From NCBI GenBank assembly GCA_016777395.1, contig JADHRO010000020.1, positions 1 through 15,353 of the forward strand: a stretch of DNA of 15,353 nucleotides, given 5' to 3'. How positions within the stretch are numbered: the first letter of the stretch is position 1; each line of letters begins with the position of its first letter. This document shows positions 14,569 through 15,353 of this stretch, in pieces. Made by a program: the position numbers and the translations under genes. The notes under the pieces were generated by a model, which saw nothing but the letters and a program-made list of their open reading frames with translations, was not told the origin of the DNA and did no database searches. The DNA is from Chitinophagales bacterium. Lineage in GTDB: Bacteria; Bacteroidota; Bacteroidia; Chitinophagales; UBA8649.

Positions 14569-15353
14569 ATGAATGTAGATGTTTTAATTGGAATGCAATG
14601 GGGCGATGAAGGCAAGGGTAAAATTGTCGATCATCTAGCACCTAAATATGATATCATCGCTCGTTTTCAGGGTGGTCCAAATGCAGGTCATACGCTTGTA
14701 GTAAATAATGAGAAAATTGTTTTGCATACAATTCCCTCTGGAATCTTGCATGATAATACGTATAATCTAATCGGCAACGGAGTAGTGATTAATCCAATCA
14801 CCTTGTGTAAGGAAATCGAACAAGTAAAATCGTGGGGCGTAAATATCGAAAAATATCTATTGATTGCCGAAAAGGCGCACCTAATTTTACCTACGCATAA
14901 AGTGCTTGATGCTGCTTCTGAAGCATCGAAAGGAAAGGCAAAAATCGGGTCTACGTTGAGAGGGATAGGTCCAACTTATATGGATAAGACCGGAAGAAAT
15001 GGCTTAAGAGTAGGAGATATTCTAACACCGGATTTTAGAGCGAAATATCAAAAATTAAAAGAGAAGCATCTTCAAATCATTGGTATGCATAATTTTGAAT
15101 TTGATATCGTAGAGGAAGAAAAAGAATGGTTTGCGAGCATTGAAGAGTTGAAGCGTTTTACTATATTATCCGGTGAGTATTATGTAAATAATGCGCTGTT
15201 AAACAATAAAAAAATATTAGCTGAAGGCGCTCAGGGCTCGATGCTTGATATTGATTTTGGCACCTATCCATTTGTAACATCTTCGAATACAATAACTTCA
15301 GGAGCATGCAACGGCTTAGGTGTTGCTCCAAATAAAATTAAAGAGGTTATTGG
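14569..15353 (+). CDS. purA: Adenylosuccinate synthetase (C-terminus beyond right edge)
   Basis: The first 261 of an expected ~430 residues are present and the frame is open to the window end. PurA uses GTP to join aspartate to IMP, the first committed step to AMP. The phosphate-binding loop GDEGKGK is at 12-18 with catalytic Asp13, and GPNAGHT (36-42) gives His41, the same numbering as in the E. coli enzyme. IMP/GTP-site segments STLRGIGPTYMDK (near 135-147) and EGAQGSMLDIDFGTYPF (near 220-236) are intact. ATG at 14569 follows the STAS stop by 13 nt after an A-rich leader. In other bacteria PurA is inhibited by (p)ppGpp, which fits a location downstream of rel/spoT, though whether the regulation holds here is inference. 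Truncated only by the window. Confidence 0.96.
   Translation, partial: MNVDVLIGMQWGDEGKGKIVDHLAPKYDIIARFQGGPNAGHTLVVNNEKIVLHTIPSGILHDNTYNLIGNGVVINPITLCKEIEQVKSWGVNIEKYLLIAEKAHLILPTHKVLDAASEASKGKAKIGSTLRGIGPTYMDKTGRNGLRVGDILTPDFRAKYQKLKEKHLQIIGMHNFEFDIVEEEKEWFASIEELKRFTILSGEYYVNNALLNNKKILAEGAQGSMLDIDFGTYPFVTSSNTITSGACNGLGVAPNKIKEVI

Noticed and set aside
1..15353. Mobile elements, CRISPR arrays, toxin-antitoxin or phage genes
   Set aside because: No transposase or integrase motifs, no regular short direct repeats at DNA level, and nearly all sequence is explained by housekeeping genes.

Overview
This AT-rich window looks like a chromosomal segment of a Bacteroidota bacterium, probably of the Flavobacteriia/Sphingobacteriia type. 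The support is: a very long secreted protein with Ig-like and SprB-type repeats, TAnnTTTG promoter elements instead of E. coli-type -10 boxes, no convincing Shine-Dalgarno sequences, and a full-length bifunctional Rel followed by a Fur-family gene and purA. No genus can be named from the sequence. There is no sign of IS elements, phage, CRISPR or integrase genes, and almost every gene is a single-copy housekeeping gene.

Layout. (1) 1-2971, minus: the first ~990 residues of a secreted multidomain surface protein, open at the left edge and ending in tandem ~78-residue SprB-like repeats. (2) 3083-5309, minus: an apparent operon read in the order OmpA-like lipoprotein, tatC, rpiB, with spacings of 3 and 13 nt. 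(3) 5448-7472, minus: uvrB, with a weak hairpin after it. (4) 7605-7844, plus: a small unrecognised 79-residue protein whose stop codon directly abuts that of clpX. (5) 7845-11161, minus: tig-clpP-clpX, the classic proteostasis operon, preceded at 11211-11292 by a tRNA-Leu(UAG) on the same strand with a good TAnnTTTG promoter. (6) 11457-15353, plus: rel/spoT, a fur-family regulator, a STAS-domain anti-anti-sigma-like gene that overlaps the regulator by 11 nt, and purA, which runs off the right edge.

How the genes fit together. Trigger factor folds nascent chains and ClpXP degrades failures, so their linkage is expected. Rel makes and destroys (p)ppGpp, and adenylosuccinate synthetase (PurA) is a known (p)ppGpp-inhibited enzyme in other bacteria, so stringent control, metal regulation, a possible partner-switching protein and purine synthesis sit in one transcription direction. 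The OmpA-like lipoprotein and TatC are both envelope functions.

No previously undescribed multi-gene system is evident. The points most worth a second look are the truncated adhesin, the STAS gene inside a fur-purA cluster, the tRNA leading the tig-clpP-clpX operon, the zero-gap convergent pair of the small ORF and clpX, and a palindrome in front of the fur-family gene. No stretch over 300 bases lacks a gene.
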